Position numbers and translations under genes: made by a program. Positions 25,763 to 35,504 of a DNA stretch of 64,000 bases are shown here, piece after piece. The notes below the pieces were generated by a model. The model did no database searches. It was not told where the DNA came from and worked only from the letters and a program-made list of their open reading frames with translations. This DNA comes from USCg-Taylor sp050740455 (GTDB lineage Bacteria; Pseudomonadota; Gammaproteobacteria; JACCXJ01), in the NCBI GenBank assembly GCA_050740455.1, contig JBOIDF010000009.1:6578-70577 (forward strand), given 5' to 3'. Within the stretch, counting starts at the first letter, position 1; each line of letters begins with the position of its first letter.

Positions 25763-27241
25763 ATGGGGGCGGCACGTAAAATTGACTCTGCCACGCGGAT
25801 CCGCGAATTGGCTCGCGCCCGGGTGTTAGTGGTGGGTGACGTGATGTTGGATCGCTTCGTGAGCGGGTCCGTGAACCGGATCTCACCGGAAGCACCCGTA
25901 CCGGTCTTGAACATCGAGCATGCCTGTTCGATGCTCGGGGGGGCGGGTAATGTCATAAGAAACCTTACCGCGTTAGGGGCGATGCCGAGGTTCGTGGGCG
26001 TCATCGGCGGCGACCGCGAGGGCGAAGAAGTTCGTACTTTAATGGCGGAGGCCGTGGGACAAGATCGTCACCACCTAGTGCTCGAAGCGGGCCGGCCAAC
26101 CACCACCAAGACGCGATATGTCTCGGGGGGCCACCAATTGTTACGGGTCGATTGCGAGATTGCGGCGCCTTTAAGCCCGGTATCGGCGCTGGCTTTGATA
26201 GCCGCGGCCGAGGGCGCTCTCAAGCATGCGGACGTGCTGGTGCTCTCTGATTATGCGAAGGGCGTCCTGGCCCCGAGCATTGTTACCAGCCTGATCGAAG
26301 CGGCGCAGCGCTTCGCTTGCCGGGTCATCGCCGATCCCAAGAGCCGGCATTTCGATGTATATCGAGGCGTCAGTGTTATCACGCCGAACCGTGGCGAGCT
26401 GGCGGCCGCGACCGGCATGTCGGCACGGACCGACGCGGAAATAGAAAGGGCTTGCAAGCAGGTGCTCGCGAGTTGCGATATTACGGCGGTCCTGGCGACG
26501 CGTAGTGAGGAGGGCATGAGCTTAGCTACTCGTGAGGGAGGCGTATGGCATTTGGCCGCGCATGCTCGGGAAGTCTATGATGTCTCGGGGGCTGGCGATA
26601 CTGTCGTGGCAGTGCTGAGCGCCGCATTGTCGGCAGGGACCGATTTCCTCGAAGCGGCGCAGCTAGCCAACCTAGCCGCGGGCATCGTCGTGGGCAAGGT
26701 AGGTACGGCGGTGGTACGCCCGGACGAACTGATTTACGCCGTGCGCGAGGAACGCTGGATCGAAGCCGACAACAAGATAGTGAGCCTACAAATCGTCGTT
26801 GAACAGGTTGCTGCGTGGCGGCGCGCCGGTCTGAGGATCGGCTTTACCAACGGCTGCTTCGACCTGTTACATCCTGGCCACCTGTCGTTGCTGCGGCAGG
26901 CGCGCGCCGCCTGCGACCGCCTGGTCGTGGGTCTGAACAGCGACGCTTCGATTAAGCGGCTCAAAGGTGAAGGACGGCCAGTACAGCCGGAATTGGCGCG
27001 GGCGGCGCTATTGGCATCGCTGGCTGACGTAGACCGAGTGGTGATCTTTGTCGAGGATACGCCGATTAGTCTGATCGATGCGATCCGCCCGGACTTGCTC
27101 GTCAAGGGCGCCGATTACAGCCGCGATACGGTCGTCGGAGGGGATATCGTTGAGCGTTATGGCGGGAAGATCTTGCTCGCAAACCTGGTACCTGAGCACT
27201 CCACAACGGCCACTATCAGGCGCGTCGGCGGTGCGGGATAG
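25763..27241 (+). CDS. hldE: Bifunctional heptose 7-phosphate kinase/heptose 1-phosphate adenylyltransferase
   Basis: A 492-residue fusion. Residues 1 to about 330 form a PfkB kinase domain (VVGDVMLDRFVSG, and the anion hole DVSGAGDTVVAVLS with the catalytic Asp). Residues about 355-485 form a nucleotidyltransferase domain (GFTNGCFDLLHPGHLSLL with the HxGH motif, and VKGADYSRDTVVGG). It makes ADP-D-glycero-manno-heptose for LPS or a heptose-containing polysaccharide. The start is ATG with GAAGGTAAC upstream. hldD and gmhB are not in the window. Confidence 0.96.
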   Translation: MGAARKIDSATRIRELARARVLVVGDVMLDRFVSGSVNRISPEAPVPVLNIEHACSMLGGAGNVIRNLTALGAMPRFVGVIGGDREGEEVRTLMAEAVGQDRHHLVLEAGRPTTTKTRYVSGGHQLLRVDCEIAAPLSPVSALALIAAAEGALKHADVLVLSDYAKGVLAPSIVTSLIEAAQRFACRVIADPKSRHFDVYRGVSVITPNRGELAAATGMSARTDAEIERACKQVLASCDITAVLATRSEEGMSLATREGGVWHLAAHAREVYDVSGAGDTVVAVLSAALSAGTDFLEAAQLANLAAGIVVGKVGTAVVRPDELIYAVREERWIEADNKIVSLQIVVEQVAAWRRAGLRIGFTNGCFDLLHPGHLSLLRQARAACDRLVVGLNSDASIKRLKGEGRPVQPELARAALLASLADVDRVVIFVEDTPISLIDAIRPDLLVKGADYSRDTVVGGDIVERYGGKILLANLVPEHSTTATIRRVGGAG

Positions 27242-27384
27242 ATGGCCACTGGCGGTTCGCAATTCGATAAGCTGTACTGCAATAAGCGGAGGTAAGTTTG
27301 GGGATGGCTATCTGGGCTTGAAGTTCGGAATAATTGCGTTACCCAATCAACGTTTTTGGGCTCACGCGGCGTTTCGTTTGATAT

Positions 27385-28515
27385 ATGACAGGAGAAAGAG
27401 GAAATCTAGGACTAAAATTAGCTGACCGCTATATTGGAATTCCTCTGGTAGCGATTTTAGGCTTTGTGCTTGCAATGATGCGCCGAGCGTCGAACGCCAG
27501 CAAGTGCGAGACCGATAGTCGATTGGCTATCGGTATTCTTGCTACTGGCGCCATCGGCGATACGATTTTGGCGAGTGCGATTATGCACGACATCAGGGAC
27601 GCTTTTCCGGATGCTTCCCTAACCATATTTACTTCCAAAGCAAACGCTGCCGTCGCATCGTTAATTACGGCAATAAACGAGGTAATTGTCCTGCCTATCA
27701 TGCAGCCCTGGCGGGCGCTTGCCCAGTTGAGACGGCGACGCTTCGACTGGCTTATCGACCTCGGTCCTTGGCCGCGAATCAACGCTGTTTTCGCTGGCCT
27801 ATCGGGCAGCCGTCACACCGTTGGCTTCAAAACCCGAGGTCAGTGCCGCCACATGGTTTATGACTATGTCGTAAATCATCGAAATGATCGTCACCAGTTG
27901 GAGAATCTTCGGGCACTGGTCGAACCACTAAAAATATCCCCGACCCAGCATCCAACAATCAAGACCGAAAGCGCGCCTCCCAATGCCACTCCCGCGCGTC
28001 CTTTTGTGGTATTTCACGCATGGCCCGGCGGCTACAAATCGCACTACAAGGAGTGGCCCGCAGGACAATGGCAAGATCTTGGACAGCGGGTGCAAGGATT
28101 GGGCTGGGCAACCGTTTTGACCGGCGGTCGGGATGATATCGACAAGTCGGCGTTCCTCGCGGGCGAACTCGGAAACGCGGGCGTCCAAGTTACCGATCTA
28201 GCGGGAACCTGCTCCCTGGCGCAAACGGTGGCCCTAATTCAGCGAGCCGATGCAGTCGTCAGCGTAAATACCGGGATCATGCACATGGCGGCGGCATTGG
28301 GTACGCCAGTCGTCGGTCTGCACGGCCCGACTAGTTCCTTGCGCTGGGGCCCCGTGGGATCACGCGCAGCAAGTGTGGATGCGCCAGGATCTGGCTGCGC
28401 GTACTTGGATCTTGGGTTTGAATACCCAAGCAATCCACCCGAGTGCATGGCGAGGATTTCAACCGATAGTGTAATGGCCGCGTTGCGGCGCATAGCCAGG
28501 CACCCACGGTGCTGA
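27385..28515 (+). CDS. Glycosyltransferase family 9 (heptosyltransferase)
   Basis: A 376-residue GT-B enzyme of the ADP-heptose:LPS heptosyltransferase family. The N-domain has LAIGILATGAIGDTILASAI near residue 47. The C-domain has VVFHAWPGGYKSHYKEWP, VLTGGRDD, the conserved VSVNTGIMHMAAALGTPVVG and LHGPTSSLRWGP. The usual start of such enzymes is close to ILATGAIGD, so the true start may be downstream of the ATG used here. It follows gmhA-hldE on the same strand and uses their product, adding heptose to an LPS core or capsule primer. Confidence 0.88.
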   Translation: MTGERGNLGLKLADRYIGIPLVAILGFVLAMMRRASNASKCETDSRLAIGILATGAIGDTILASAIMHDIRDAFPDASLTIFTSKANAAVASLITAINEVIVLPIMQPWRALAQLRRRRFDWLIDLGPWPRINAVFAGLSGSRHTVGFKTRGQCRHMVYDYVVNHRNDRHQLENLRALVEPLKISPTQHPTIKTESAPPNATPARPFVVFHAWPGGYKSHYKEWPAGQWQDLGQRVQGLGWATVLTGGRDDIDKSAFLAGELGNAGVQVTDLAGTCSLAQTVALIQRADAVVSVNTGIMHMAAALGTPVVGLHGPTSSLRWGPVGSRAASVDAPGSGCAYLDLGFEYPSNPPECMARISTDSVMAALRRIARHPRC

Positions 28516-28947
28516 ATTCAGCAATGGGACAACTAAAAAAAGTATCGCCACCATTATGGTGGGAGTCAAATGCCTAAGCACTGTATCCAAAATCGCTAGC
28601 CTACGGAGACGTGAAGGCCTTGATTAGAGATCGGGCGATTGCCCACGCCCACCCGAGCCCGCGAAATCGGCCGGCGGAAGATTCTTGAATTCCGGGAAAA
28701 GAAGGTTGGTGATACTTGAGACGAAATTGACCGATACTTTAAGTGCCGGAGCATAGAACATTTTGCGATCGATGGAATATTCTTCCGGACGTAATATCGA
28801 GTATTGATTTGAACTTGCCGTCTACTTGCTTCGTAATATGCAATAGCCTCGGTGCATGAAGGGAATGTGCTGCCTGGTCCCCGCGCCCGCCCCGAAACGT
28901 TGAGAAATAGCTCCCGGTTTTCAACTATTTGACCGAAAATTAGATCG
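28516..28947. other. Intergenic, no gene recognised
   Basis: About 430 bases after the heptosyltransferase. CCACCATTATGGTGG near 28548 could form a short hairpin after the stop codon. A long open minus-strand frame gives no recognisable protein and is taken as chance. Confidence 0.4.
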
Positions 28948-29628
28948 ATGAAATACCGTTTCATAAAGCGCCTTCTGGTCCGGGCGGGACGCTATTGCCC
29001 GTTCGTCGTCATTCGATTTTTGAACTCCGCGATTAATTACTTGGGCACCGGCCACTGGTTCAAGGCAAGGGGGATCGAGATCGGTAATTCCGTGCCGACC
29101 CGGTACCAGCTCTTCGATCTCGTGGTCTCGAAAATCGCGCAGGACCGCGTGCTCTACCTGGAGTTCGGGGTGTACGAGGGTACCACCATGCGCTACTGGT
29201 CGAAGTTGCTGCGGAACCCCTCTTCGCAATTGCATGGCTTCGATAGTTTCACCGGACTGCCCGAGGAGTGGAATCTCAGGAGCAAGCACGCCTTCTCGAC
29301 GGGGGGCCAGATCCCGCTGATCGACGATCCGCGGGTGAAGTTCTTCAAAGGGTGGTTCTCAGACACTCTCAAAGACTATACCTTGCCCGATAACGAGCAG
29401 CTCCTGTTCGTGAATATCGACGCGGATCTCTATTCCTCCGCTAAGACGGTGCTCGAATTCCTGGGCGATCGCCTTCGGGTCGGCAGCTACGTTTATTTCG
29501 ACGAATTCTGTGATCGCGCGAACGAGCTGAAGGCTTTCGACGAGTTCATTAAAGATACCAAGATGGAATTTCGCGCCGTCTGCGCCACTGAAGCGCTCGA
29601 GCATGTCGTGTTTCAACGGGTACGGTAA
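28948..29628 (+). CDS. TylF/MycF-type SAM-dependent methyltransferase
   Basis: A 226-residue methyltransferase of the macrocin-O-methyltransferase (TylF) family. Motif I is YLEFGVYEGTTMRYW near residue 71, and LHGFDSFTGLPEEW follows. The Mg-binding Asp run is LLFVNIDADLYSSAK near 150, with YVYFDEFCDR after it. TylF-like enzymes O-methylate hydroxyls of sugars in antibiotics and O-antigens. Here it probably methylates a sugar of the island's polysaccharide. GC and style match the neighbouring acquired genes. Confidence 0.87.
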   Translation: MKYRFIKRLLVRAGRYCPFVVIRFLNSAINYLGTGHWFKARGIEIGNSVPTRYQLFDLVVSKIAQDRVLYLEFGVYEGTTMRYWSKLLRNPSSQLHGFDSFTGLPEEWNLRSKHAFSTGGQIPLIDDPRVKFFKGWFSDTLKDYTLPDNEQLLFVNIDADLYSSAKTVLEFLGDRLRVGSYVYFDEFCDRANELKAFDEFIKDTKMEFRAVCATEALEHVVFQRVR

Positions 29629-29769
29629 ATGTCAAGAATACCCCTAGCCGGCGATATGACGCTGTCCGCGGTCGCGCGAGGCCTTCAGAGGAAATTGAGC
29701 GCGCGCGGCGTGCAGGCCGAGCGACTGTGTGAACATTGTGTTTCTACCGAGAACGCTTTCACGGATTTT

Positions 29770-30320
29770 CAAACCGGCCTGTGTTGCTGTGTTTGTTTGA
29801 TTATCGGCCCTGCCAATTCTGGGTAATGTGGCAGAACATGCGATGCTCGACCTTGTTCCAGTTGCTGGTCCCCGGCGGGAAATGGCACACGTGGATTGGC
29901 ATTCCCAGGCGGACGGCCAACGCTTGCAGCGCCACCTTGCACGAGCGGCACCGGCTGCCGTTGCTGCCGCCTCCGTCCGCCGTAATCAACACTTCTTTGG
30001 CATGGGGATAGCGCTTGGTGCCCATCTTCTGCCACTACCGGCCGATGGCACCGCGAACTGCGCCGTGTCGTGATCGATGCCCACGCTCACCCAGCCCTTA
30101 TTCTGGCTCAGATCGAACAGGCCGTAGAAAATGACTTGCCCGATTTCGGGTCCGGGAAAATCATGGACGTTTGCCTCTTCCGGCTCGCCTTTGGGCTGCC
30201 ACTCGCGCCCGCCGTTCTTGAACTGACCTACGAGTTCCTTCTTCTTCGTATCCACCAACATCACCGGGCGACCGCGTTGCTGAAACCGCTTCACCGTCGT
30301 GTTGATATGCTCAAACTGAG
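29770..30320 (-). pseudogene. ISAzo13-family transposase remnant with frameshift
   Basis: Two minus-strand frames join to give the C-terminal half of an ISAzo13-type transposase: MLVDTKKKELVGQFKNGG, then VSVGIDHDTAQFAV, followed in another frame by YPHAKEVLITADGGGSNG and HVCHFPPGTSNWNKVEHRMF. The N-terminal part and both IS ends are missing. Confidence 0.82.
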
Positions 30321-30407
30321 AGGCTGTGAAAAACCCAACTTTCGGATTCTATCTGCGGTGTGCCGAGGTATAATGCTCTGGTCATTCATCAGAGCGAAAC
30401 GCTCATG

Positions 30408-30866
30408 ACGGCGGAAACATCGAAGGTAGTTAATGACCTTCCTGAAGCGACGGTAAGAGAGAAGAGCGGAACGGCGGCTAAGGTCCCGGCGCGGGTGTTG
30501 ATGCCGAACCGGTTGCAGATGGGAGCTGCGGGCCAGCGCGATCTGGAATCGTTGCTGCCGGAGGGCCATCGAGCGCGGATGGTGTGGGGCTGTTTGGAGC
30601 GCCAGGACCTGAGCGGCATGTACGAGGGGATTAAGGCGCGGGAAGGCGGCGCGGGGCGCAGTGCGATTGCCCCGGAGATCCTGTTTGCGCTATGGTTGTA
30701 CGCGACGCTGGAGGGGGTGGGCAGTGCGAGAGGTTGGCGTGTCTTACGCCAGAGCACGATATCTACCGCTGGATGTGCGGTGGGTGCATACCCACACCCT
30801 GGCGCATTTCCGCGTGGGGCATGGGGCGCTGGATGACTTAAGGGACAGCGTGGCGAGCCCCCCGTA
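30408..30866 (+). pseudogene. IS1182-family transposase N-terminal remnant with frameshifts
   Basis: The first frame reads LLPEGHRARMVWGCLERQDL and ILFALWLYATLEGVGSARG, typical of the IS1182 N-terminus. Later frames give EHDIYRWMCGG and HTHTLAHFRVGHGALDD, so at least two frameshifts are present. The catalytic domain is missing. Confidence 0.82.
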
Positions 30867-30986
30867 ACCGCCTCCTAATCGAGTTCAACCATAAAATCGC
30901 TATTGCGAAACCGCATTGGATTTCTTATCCTTTTCCTGTTTATGTTCATCTTCTAACCTGCGCAATAAGCTGGAGGCTTGTAGGCC

Positions 30987-32513
30987 ATGGGCGATGCGAG
31001 AAAAATCTTACTCTTGGAAATGAATGAGATTCCCTATCGGGTTATAGATTATTACACGAGCGAACATGACGAGAGCGTTATTCAGCGTTTGCTCGAACGT
31101 TCCAAGGCTTATCTGACCATCTGCGAAGATCAGATCGAGCTCGATCCCTGGATCAGCTGGCCGACACTGCATCGCGGCGTCATCGATGAACAACACCGAG
31201 TCCTCCATCTCGGCCAGGCACTCGACTACGCCAACAACACCTACCCGCCGATCTGGGAGATCTTAGCAAGCGAGGGATGGCAGATCGGCGTATTTGGTTC
31301 CCTGCATAGCTCAGCGAAGCCCAAGGACCTGAGGAATTATCGCTTCTACGTGCCGGACTTTTTTGCCGACGAAGCGTTCGTTCATCCTCAGGAACTGGAA
31401 GCCTTTCAAAAATTTAATCTTATGATGACCCGGAAGTCAGCGCGCAATGTTGATACCGCCGTTCCAATCAAGGAGGCGTTCAACTTCCTTATTGCCTACC
31501 TTCGACAAGGAATGAGCGCCGGCACCGCAGCGGCCATTGCTACGCAGTTGGTTAATGAGGTTTTGCATCCGCACCTGAAGTGTCGCCGCCGATCGATCCA
31601 GCCTGCGATTAGCATGGACATTTTCCTCTATCTCATGCGGCATATCCGGCCAGACCTCGCGACATTCCACACGAACCACGTCGCTGCGGCGATGCATCGC
31701 TTCTGGGCAGCGACCTTTCCGGACGACGTTCCCGAGAATCGGATGTCGGATACATGGACAAAGCAGTATTGTAAGGAAATCGACCACGCGATGAGTATGC
31801 TTGACGACATGCTTGGCCGGATCAAGGACTTCATCGATGCTCATCCGGACTATAAGCTATTGATCGCGACCAGCCTCGGGCAGGCTGCGGTCAGGGCCGA
31901 AGAAACCAAGGGTTTCGTTACTGTCACCGATCCGAACCGCTTACTCAGCGCTCTCGGCTTGGCAAACGGCGAATGGAAAGAAAAACATGCGATGGTGCCG
32001 TGTATTAGCGTCATTACTAAAGCAGGCAAAGGTGACTTCTTGGAAGAACGCCTAAACCAGCTAGCCGTAAACGGGGCACGGATGATTCGTAACGAGCGTG
32101 AAACCGCACCGCTAAGTTATGATCGAAAGGAGAGCAACTCCTTCCATATCTTCGTCTACTTCGAGAGGTACTCGGGTCCATCGATTGCCGTGCTTGGGAA
32201 TCGCGAGCTGTCATTTGGCGACCTAGGTCTCGGGTTCTTCCAGCATCAAGACAATATTGCGTGTTCCGCCAGGCACACGCCACACGGCGTGCTAATTGTG
32301 TACGATCCAATTCGGCCGCATCCTGATCGGCGACGCACAACCATCTCCACGCTCGATATCGCACCCGCCATCCTTGACAACTTTAATATACCCTCTCCCT
32401 CCTACATGAAGCGTCCGGACCCAACCTTGCTAGATACTGGGGCTGTCGGCGTGCCGTGCGAGTTGCTTATCGACACACCTGAGCGCCAGCGGATGGTGAA
32501 ACGCGTCGACTGA
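30987..32513 (+). CDS. Alkaline-phosphatase-superfamily hydrolase-like protein
   Basis: A 508-residue protein with the overall layout of type I phosphodiesterase/nucleotide pyrophosphatases. It starts ILLLEMNEIPYRVIDYY, where Glu/Asn stand at the usual first metal-ligand Asp. SWPTLHRGV near residue 56 resembles the nucleophile loop (Thr candidate). FHTNHVAAAMHRFW resembles the D-x-x-x-H region, and ARHTPHGVLIVYDP with TLDIAPAIL is the C-terminal metal segment. Alkaline-phosphatase-like proteins of this kind are seen in exopolysaccharide clusters and may edit phosphate or sulfate groups. The altered metal positions make activity uncertain. An ATG with GGAGG upstream starts the gene. Confidence 0.65.
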   Translation: MGDARKILLLEMNEIPYRVIDYYTSEHDESVIQRLLERSKAYLTICEDQIELDPWISWPTLHRGVIDEQHRVLHLGQALDYANNTYPPIWEILASEGWQIGVFGSLHSSAKPKDLRNYRFYVPDFFADEAFVHPQELEAFQKFNLMMTRKSARNVDTAVPIKEAFNFLIAYLRQGMSAGTAAAIATQLVNEVLHPHLKCRRRSIQPAISMDIFLYLMRHIRPDLATFHTNHVAAAMHRFWAATFPDDVPENRMSDTWTKQYCKEIDHAMSMLDDMLGRIKDFIDAHPDYKLLIATSLGQAAVRAEETKGFVTVTDPNRLLSALGLANGEWKEKHAMVPCISVITKAGKGDFLEERLNQLAVNGARMIRNERETAPLSYDRKESNSFHIFVYFERYSGPSIAVLGNRELSFGDLGLGFFQHQDNIACSARHTPHGVLIVYDPIRPHPDRRRTTISTLDIAPAILDNFNIPSPSYMKRPDPTLLDTGAVGVPCELLIDTPERQRMVKRVD

Positions 32514-32664
32514 AGGTAAAAGGGAAACTCAATGCGTTTTGGCAACATTGTCAAAACTCTTTGGGTGCGACTCTTTTAGAACGACGGCATTTTCTCCCGT
32601 GATGATACTGGCTTAGGAGTAGAAATCCTCGCCATTCAGGAGTCTTTCAAGGCCCGATATGCCA

Positions 32665-32840
32665 CTCACCGACGGGTTGGTTGTAAAGGCGGGATTGGAG
32701 AAGGCCGCGCTCTTAGTAGTCGTAGCGGGCCTAAGCGATGGGCGCCAGGTCTTTTTAGCCATCGCACCCGGAGTATCGGGGATCCACCGAGAGTTAGCCA
32801 GCGGGAGGGCCTTGCGTCTTAGGCCGCGCATGAGCTTTGA
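32665..32840 (+). pseudogene. Mutator/IS256-like transposase remnant
   Basis: About 55 codons read DGLVVKAGLEKAALLVVVAG and LSDGRQVFLAI, like the segment around the first Asp of mutator-type transposases. Homology then breaks up. It lies directly before the GT4 gene, and neither the rest of the transposase nor any IS ends are visible. Confidence 0.5.
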
Positions 32841-32871
32841 CTTAACGGCTCCTGGATCCCGGGAATAAGGA

Positions 32872-34014
32872 ATGAGAATCGCAGTTAACGGCAAGGCCTT
32901 CGGTATCGCCACGAAGGGGGGTGCTGTGAGAGTGGCTATCGCACTGGTCAAACAGATTGCTTCGCTCGATCACGCGATTTCCCTGCATATCTATATTCCG
33001 ATGGAAAATTCACACGGCAAATCCTTTCAAACGCTGCCGGCAAGCGTAACCGTCCATAAAACATGCTCGGCCCTTTATCGGAATAGTATTGCTAGATCAT
33101 TATGGGAGCAAATCCTGCTGCCGGTTCTTATTCGCAAACACGGGGGCTACGATATTTTGATCAACTTAACCAATTCAGCGCCGGTGTTTCTATCTCCTGG
33201 TATACCGCAAGTTCTACTACTCCATGACGTTGGCTTTCGTAACACTCGATGGTTTTCTCGTTCCTTCTCCATGTATCTGTCGTGGGTGTTGCACCGAGCG
33301 ATCAAACGCGGAATCCAGTTGGTAACCGTGTCAAAAACCTCCGCGGCGCAAATAGCTGAAATGTTTCCCACGGTCAGCACGGTGCACGTTATTCCGAATG
33401 ACGCCGACCACCCCGAAGATGTGGTGAAAGCGCGCGAGTTGGGCTATCGTTACGGGCTGTTTCTTGGCTCGCTCAATCCAAGAAAGAATCTCGACGGCGC
33501 CATTTCAGGCTTTCAAAATTTTATCGCTACCACTCGCGACGACCTTCGTTTGGTTGTCGTCGGTGCGGAAAAACAAATCTTTGCTCGCAACCGAGCCAAG
33601 CAAGCCAAGTTTGGCAATGTCGTTTTTCGCGGCTATGTGGACGATTTAGAAAAGTGGAGTCTGCTCCGTGGCGCCGATTTTCTTTTATTCCCGTCGTTTT
33701 TGGAAGGCTTTGGAATTCCCATTCTGGAGGCTATGCGAGTCGGCACGCCGGTTGTAGCCTCGGACATTCCGGTATTTCGTGAGCTATTCGAAGATGCCGT
33801 TGAATATGTGGATCCTCATTCTCCTGCCGATATCGGCCGGGGAATTCGTGAACTGCATGGCAATGCAACGAAAAAGGAATGGATGATCGTACGTGGGGTG
33901 GAGATAGCCAAGAAATTTTCTTGGACGCGCGCCGCGCAGAATTATCTCCAGCTTTTCGCAGAAACTGTGAAGGTTCATAATCTAGAGCATAATCACAGAG
34001 TGCGAGGAAAGTGA
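32872..34014 (+). CDS. Glycosyltransferase family 4 (mannosyltransferase-like)
   Basis: A 380-residue GT-B enzyme. The N-domain starts MRIAVNGKAFGIATKGGAVR. The C-domain shows YGLFLGSLNPRKNLDGAI, LRLVVVGAEKQIF and the donor-site signature PSFLEGFGIPILEAMRVG followed by PVVASDIPVFRE, with the conserved Glu residues of the EX7E motif. This is a classic GT4 retaining transferase that uses GDP- or UDP-sugars. It probably builds the island's repeat unit at the cytoplasmic face. The ATG is preceded by AAGGA. Confidence 0.9.
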   Translation: MRIAVNGKAFGIATKGGAVRVAIALVKQIASLDHAISLHIYIPMENSHGKSFQTLPASVTVHKTCSALYRNSIARSLWEQILLPVLIRKHGGYDILINLTNSAPVFLSPGIPQVLLLHDVGFRNTRWFSRSFSMYLSWVLHRAIKRGIQLVTVSKTSAAQIAEMFPTVSTVHVIPNDADHPEDVVKARELGYRYGLFLGSLNPRKNLDGAISGFQNFIATTRDDLRLVVVGAEKQIFARNRAKQAKFGNVVFRGYVDDLEKWSLLRGADFLLFPSFLEGFGIPILEAMRVGTPVVASDIPVFRELFEDAVEYVDPHSPADIGRGIRELHGNATKKEWMIVRGVEIAKKFSWTRAAQNYLQLFAETVKVHNLEHNHRVRGK

Positions 34015-34257
34015 AATTTAGGCCAACCGAGCGGTTTGGGAGACGCTGCCGCCTTACGCATCAAACGCAAGACGGACCGCCTCTGTCCCATCGTAGTATT
34101 ATCGAGACGACATCCTGGAAGATGGCAGCGCAGATCGGAGCGCTCGGCCGCTCGCACTTTTTTCGATTCGAGCATGCGTGCAAAGTGGAGGCAGTTGATT
34201 CACACTCGCTAGGCGTTGTAAAAACTCAGCGTTCTGCAAGGCGGAGAAGGGATTAAA

Positions 34258-35133
34258 ATGAAACCGACATTCCTGTTTATCGGACCCGATAAAACCGGCT
34301 CAACGTGGCTGTATGAAATTCTGCGCCAGCATCCCGATTGTTACGTGCCCCCATGCAAAGACATCTATTTTTTCGATCGCTACTACGACCGTGGACTGGA
34401 TTGGTACTTCTCTTTTTTCAAGCATACTCCGGCTGGCGTTCGGGCCGTCGGTGAGTTTTCGCATGACTACCTTTTCTCGCCGCAAGTCGCCGAACGGATC
34501 GCGCAGGACCTCCCAGGCATCAAGCTCTTGACCTGTCTGCGGAATCCGGTGGAGCGAACATTTTCTCATTACCTGTACTTGATTCGAAGCGGAAGGACGG
34601 TAGAGCCATTCGAGGTCGCTCTGGATAAATTCCCTGAACTTATCAATAACAGCATGTATTACAAGAATCTCTCGGAATATTTCCGCCGCTTCGATTCACG
34701 CCAGATCAAAGTGCTTTTTTTTGATCTGCTACAGTCCGACCCAGAAGCCTTCGCGAAGTCAGTCTTTGAGTTTCTCGGTCTGACTTTTATCCGGAATATC
34801 GAGTACAGTAAAAAGATACGGGTCGCAAGCCAACCACGTAGTTATCTGTTGGCACGGCTTGCTAAATCTGGCGCCAACCTCGCAAGATATTTTGACATGA
34901 CGAATCTAGTGGGAGTTGTGAGCCGCAGCACGTTGGCGCAGATGCTTTATATGCCTTATCACCAACATGAGCGACCCAAGATGGATGCTTCGACCCAAGA
35001 GCAGTTGACCGCTCTATTTCAGCCCGATATTTTGCGCTTGCAAGGTTTGCTGGGTGCAGATCCTTTTGGACGACGCTCATGCGTGGTCCGGCAGCCTTCT
35101 GCAAGGGATAGCGAGAGGCATAATTGCGCTTGA
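34258..35133 (+). CDS. PAPS-dependent sulfotransferase domain protein
   Basis: A 291-residue sulfotransferase. The phosphosulfate loop is FLFIGPDKTGSTWLYEIL at residues 5-22, and the 3'-phosphate motif is LLTCLRNPVERTFSHYLYLI. The order and length fit bacterial heparan/glycolipid-type sulfotransferases. It is the second sulfotransferase gene of the island, so the polysaccharide or lipid made here may be sulfated. The start is ATG with GGAGAAGGG upstream. The last 30 residues lose conservation and may be a readthrough tail next to the repeat zone. Confidence 0.87.
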   Translation: MKPTFLFIGPDKTGSTWLYEILRQHPDCYVPPCKDIYFFDRYYDRGLDWYFSFFKHTPAGVRAVGEFSHDYLFSPQVAERIAQDLPGIKLLTCLRNPVERTFSHYLYLIRSGRTVEPFEVALDKFPELINNSMYYKNLSEYFRRFDSRQIKVLFFDLLQSDPEAFAKSVFEFLGLTFIRNIEYSKKIRVASQPRSYLLARLAKSGANLARYFDMTNLVGVVSRSTLAQMLYMPYHQHERPKMDASTQEQLTALFQPDILRLQGLLGADPFGRRSCVVRQPSARDSERHNCA

Positions 35134-35319
35134 GGTATCGGGCCTTATTGAACTCCCAGTACGCCTCGAAGTCACCACTCGAGCGCGAGGCGTAACTTCA
35201 GGATAGCCTCGGCACTTTTTAATCCCTATCGCACCGGTTATGTCCATCCGGTCTTGGAAGAGCTGGTGCCGGAAATTTAGACAGGGGTAGAGTGTCTCAG
35301 CTATATTGGGACAGAGGGG

Positions 35320-35477
35320 CCACTAAAACCCCCCGATCTGCTTGACCGTCTCGTGTGTCTGTCGTTCATGATGGCCTTCTTCATCCTCCCATCATGAAGA
35401 GGCGCCGAGCTAGTTCAGTATCATTTCACGTTAGATTCGCACTCCTGGTTCAGTATCATTTCATATTGGAAGAGACT
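35320..35477 (+). repeat. Tandem non-coding unit, copy 1, with 10-bp hairpin
   Basis: This unit is about 70-80% identical to the one at 35505-35667. Both begin with CTAAAA, then CTGCTT, then CTGTCTGTCGTTCATGATGG, and end ATTGGAAGAG then CTAGAAG. The hairpin TTCATGATGG/CCATCATGAA is conserved. Inside the unit GTTCAGTATCATTTCA occurs twice. The repeated TTCAGTATCATTT motif resembles the multiple end repeats of IS21-type elements, so these may be ends of a lost IS. No open reading frame is present. Confidence 0.7.
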
Positions 35478-35504
35478 AGAAGAGTATTTTCTAACGATCT
35501 CGGT

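Noticed and set aside
28596..28964. 122-codon minus-strand frame between the heptosyltransferase and TylF-like genes
   Set aside because: There is no recognisable family, no ribosome binding site, and its 5' end overlaps the start of the TylF-like gene.
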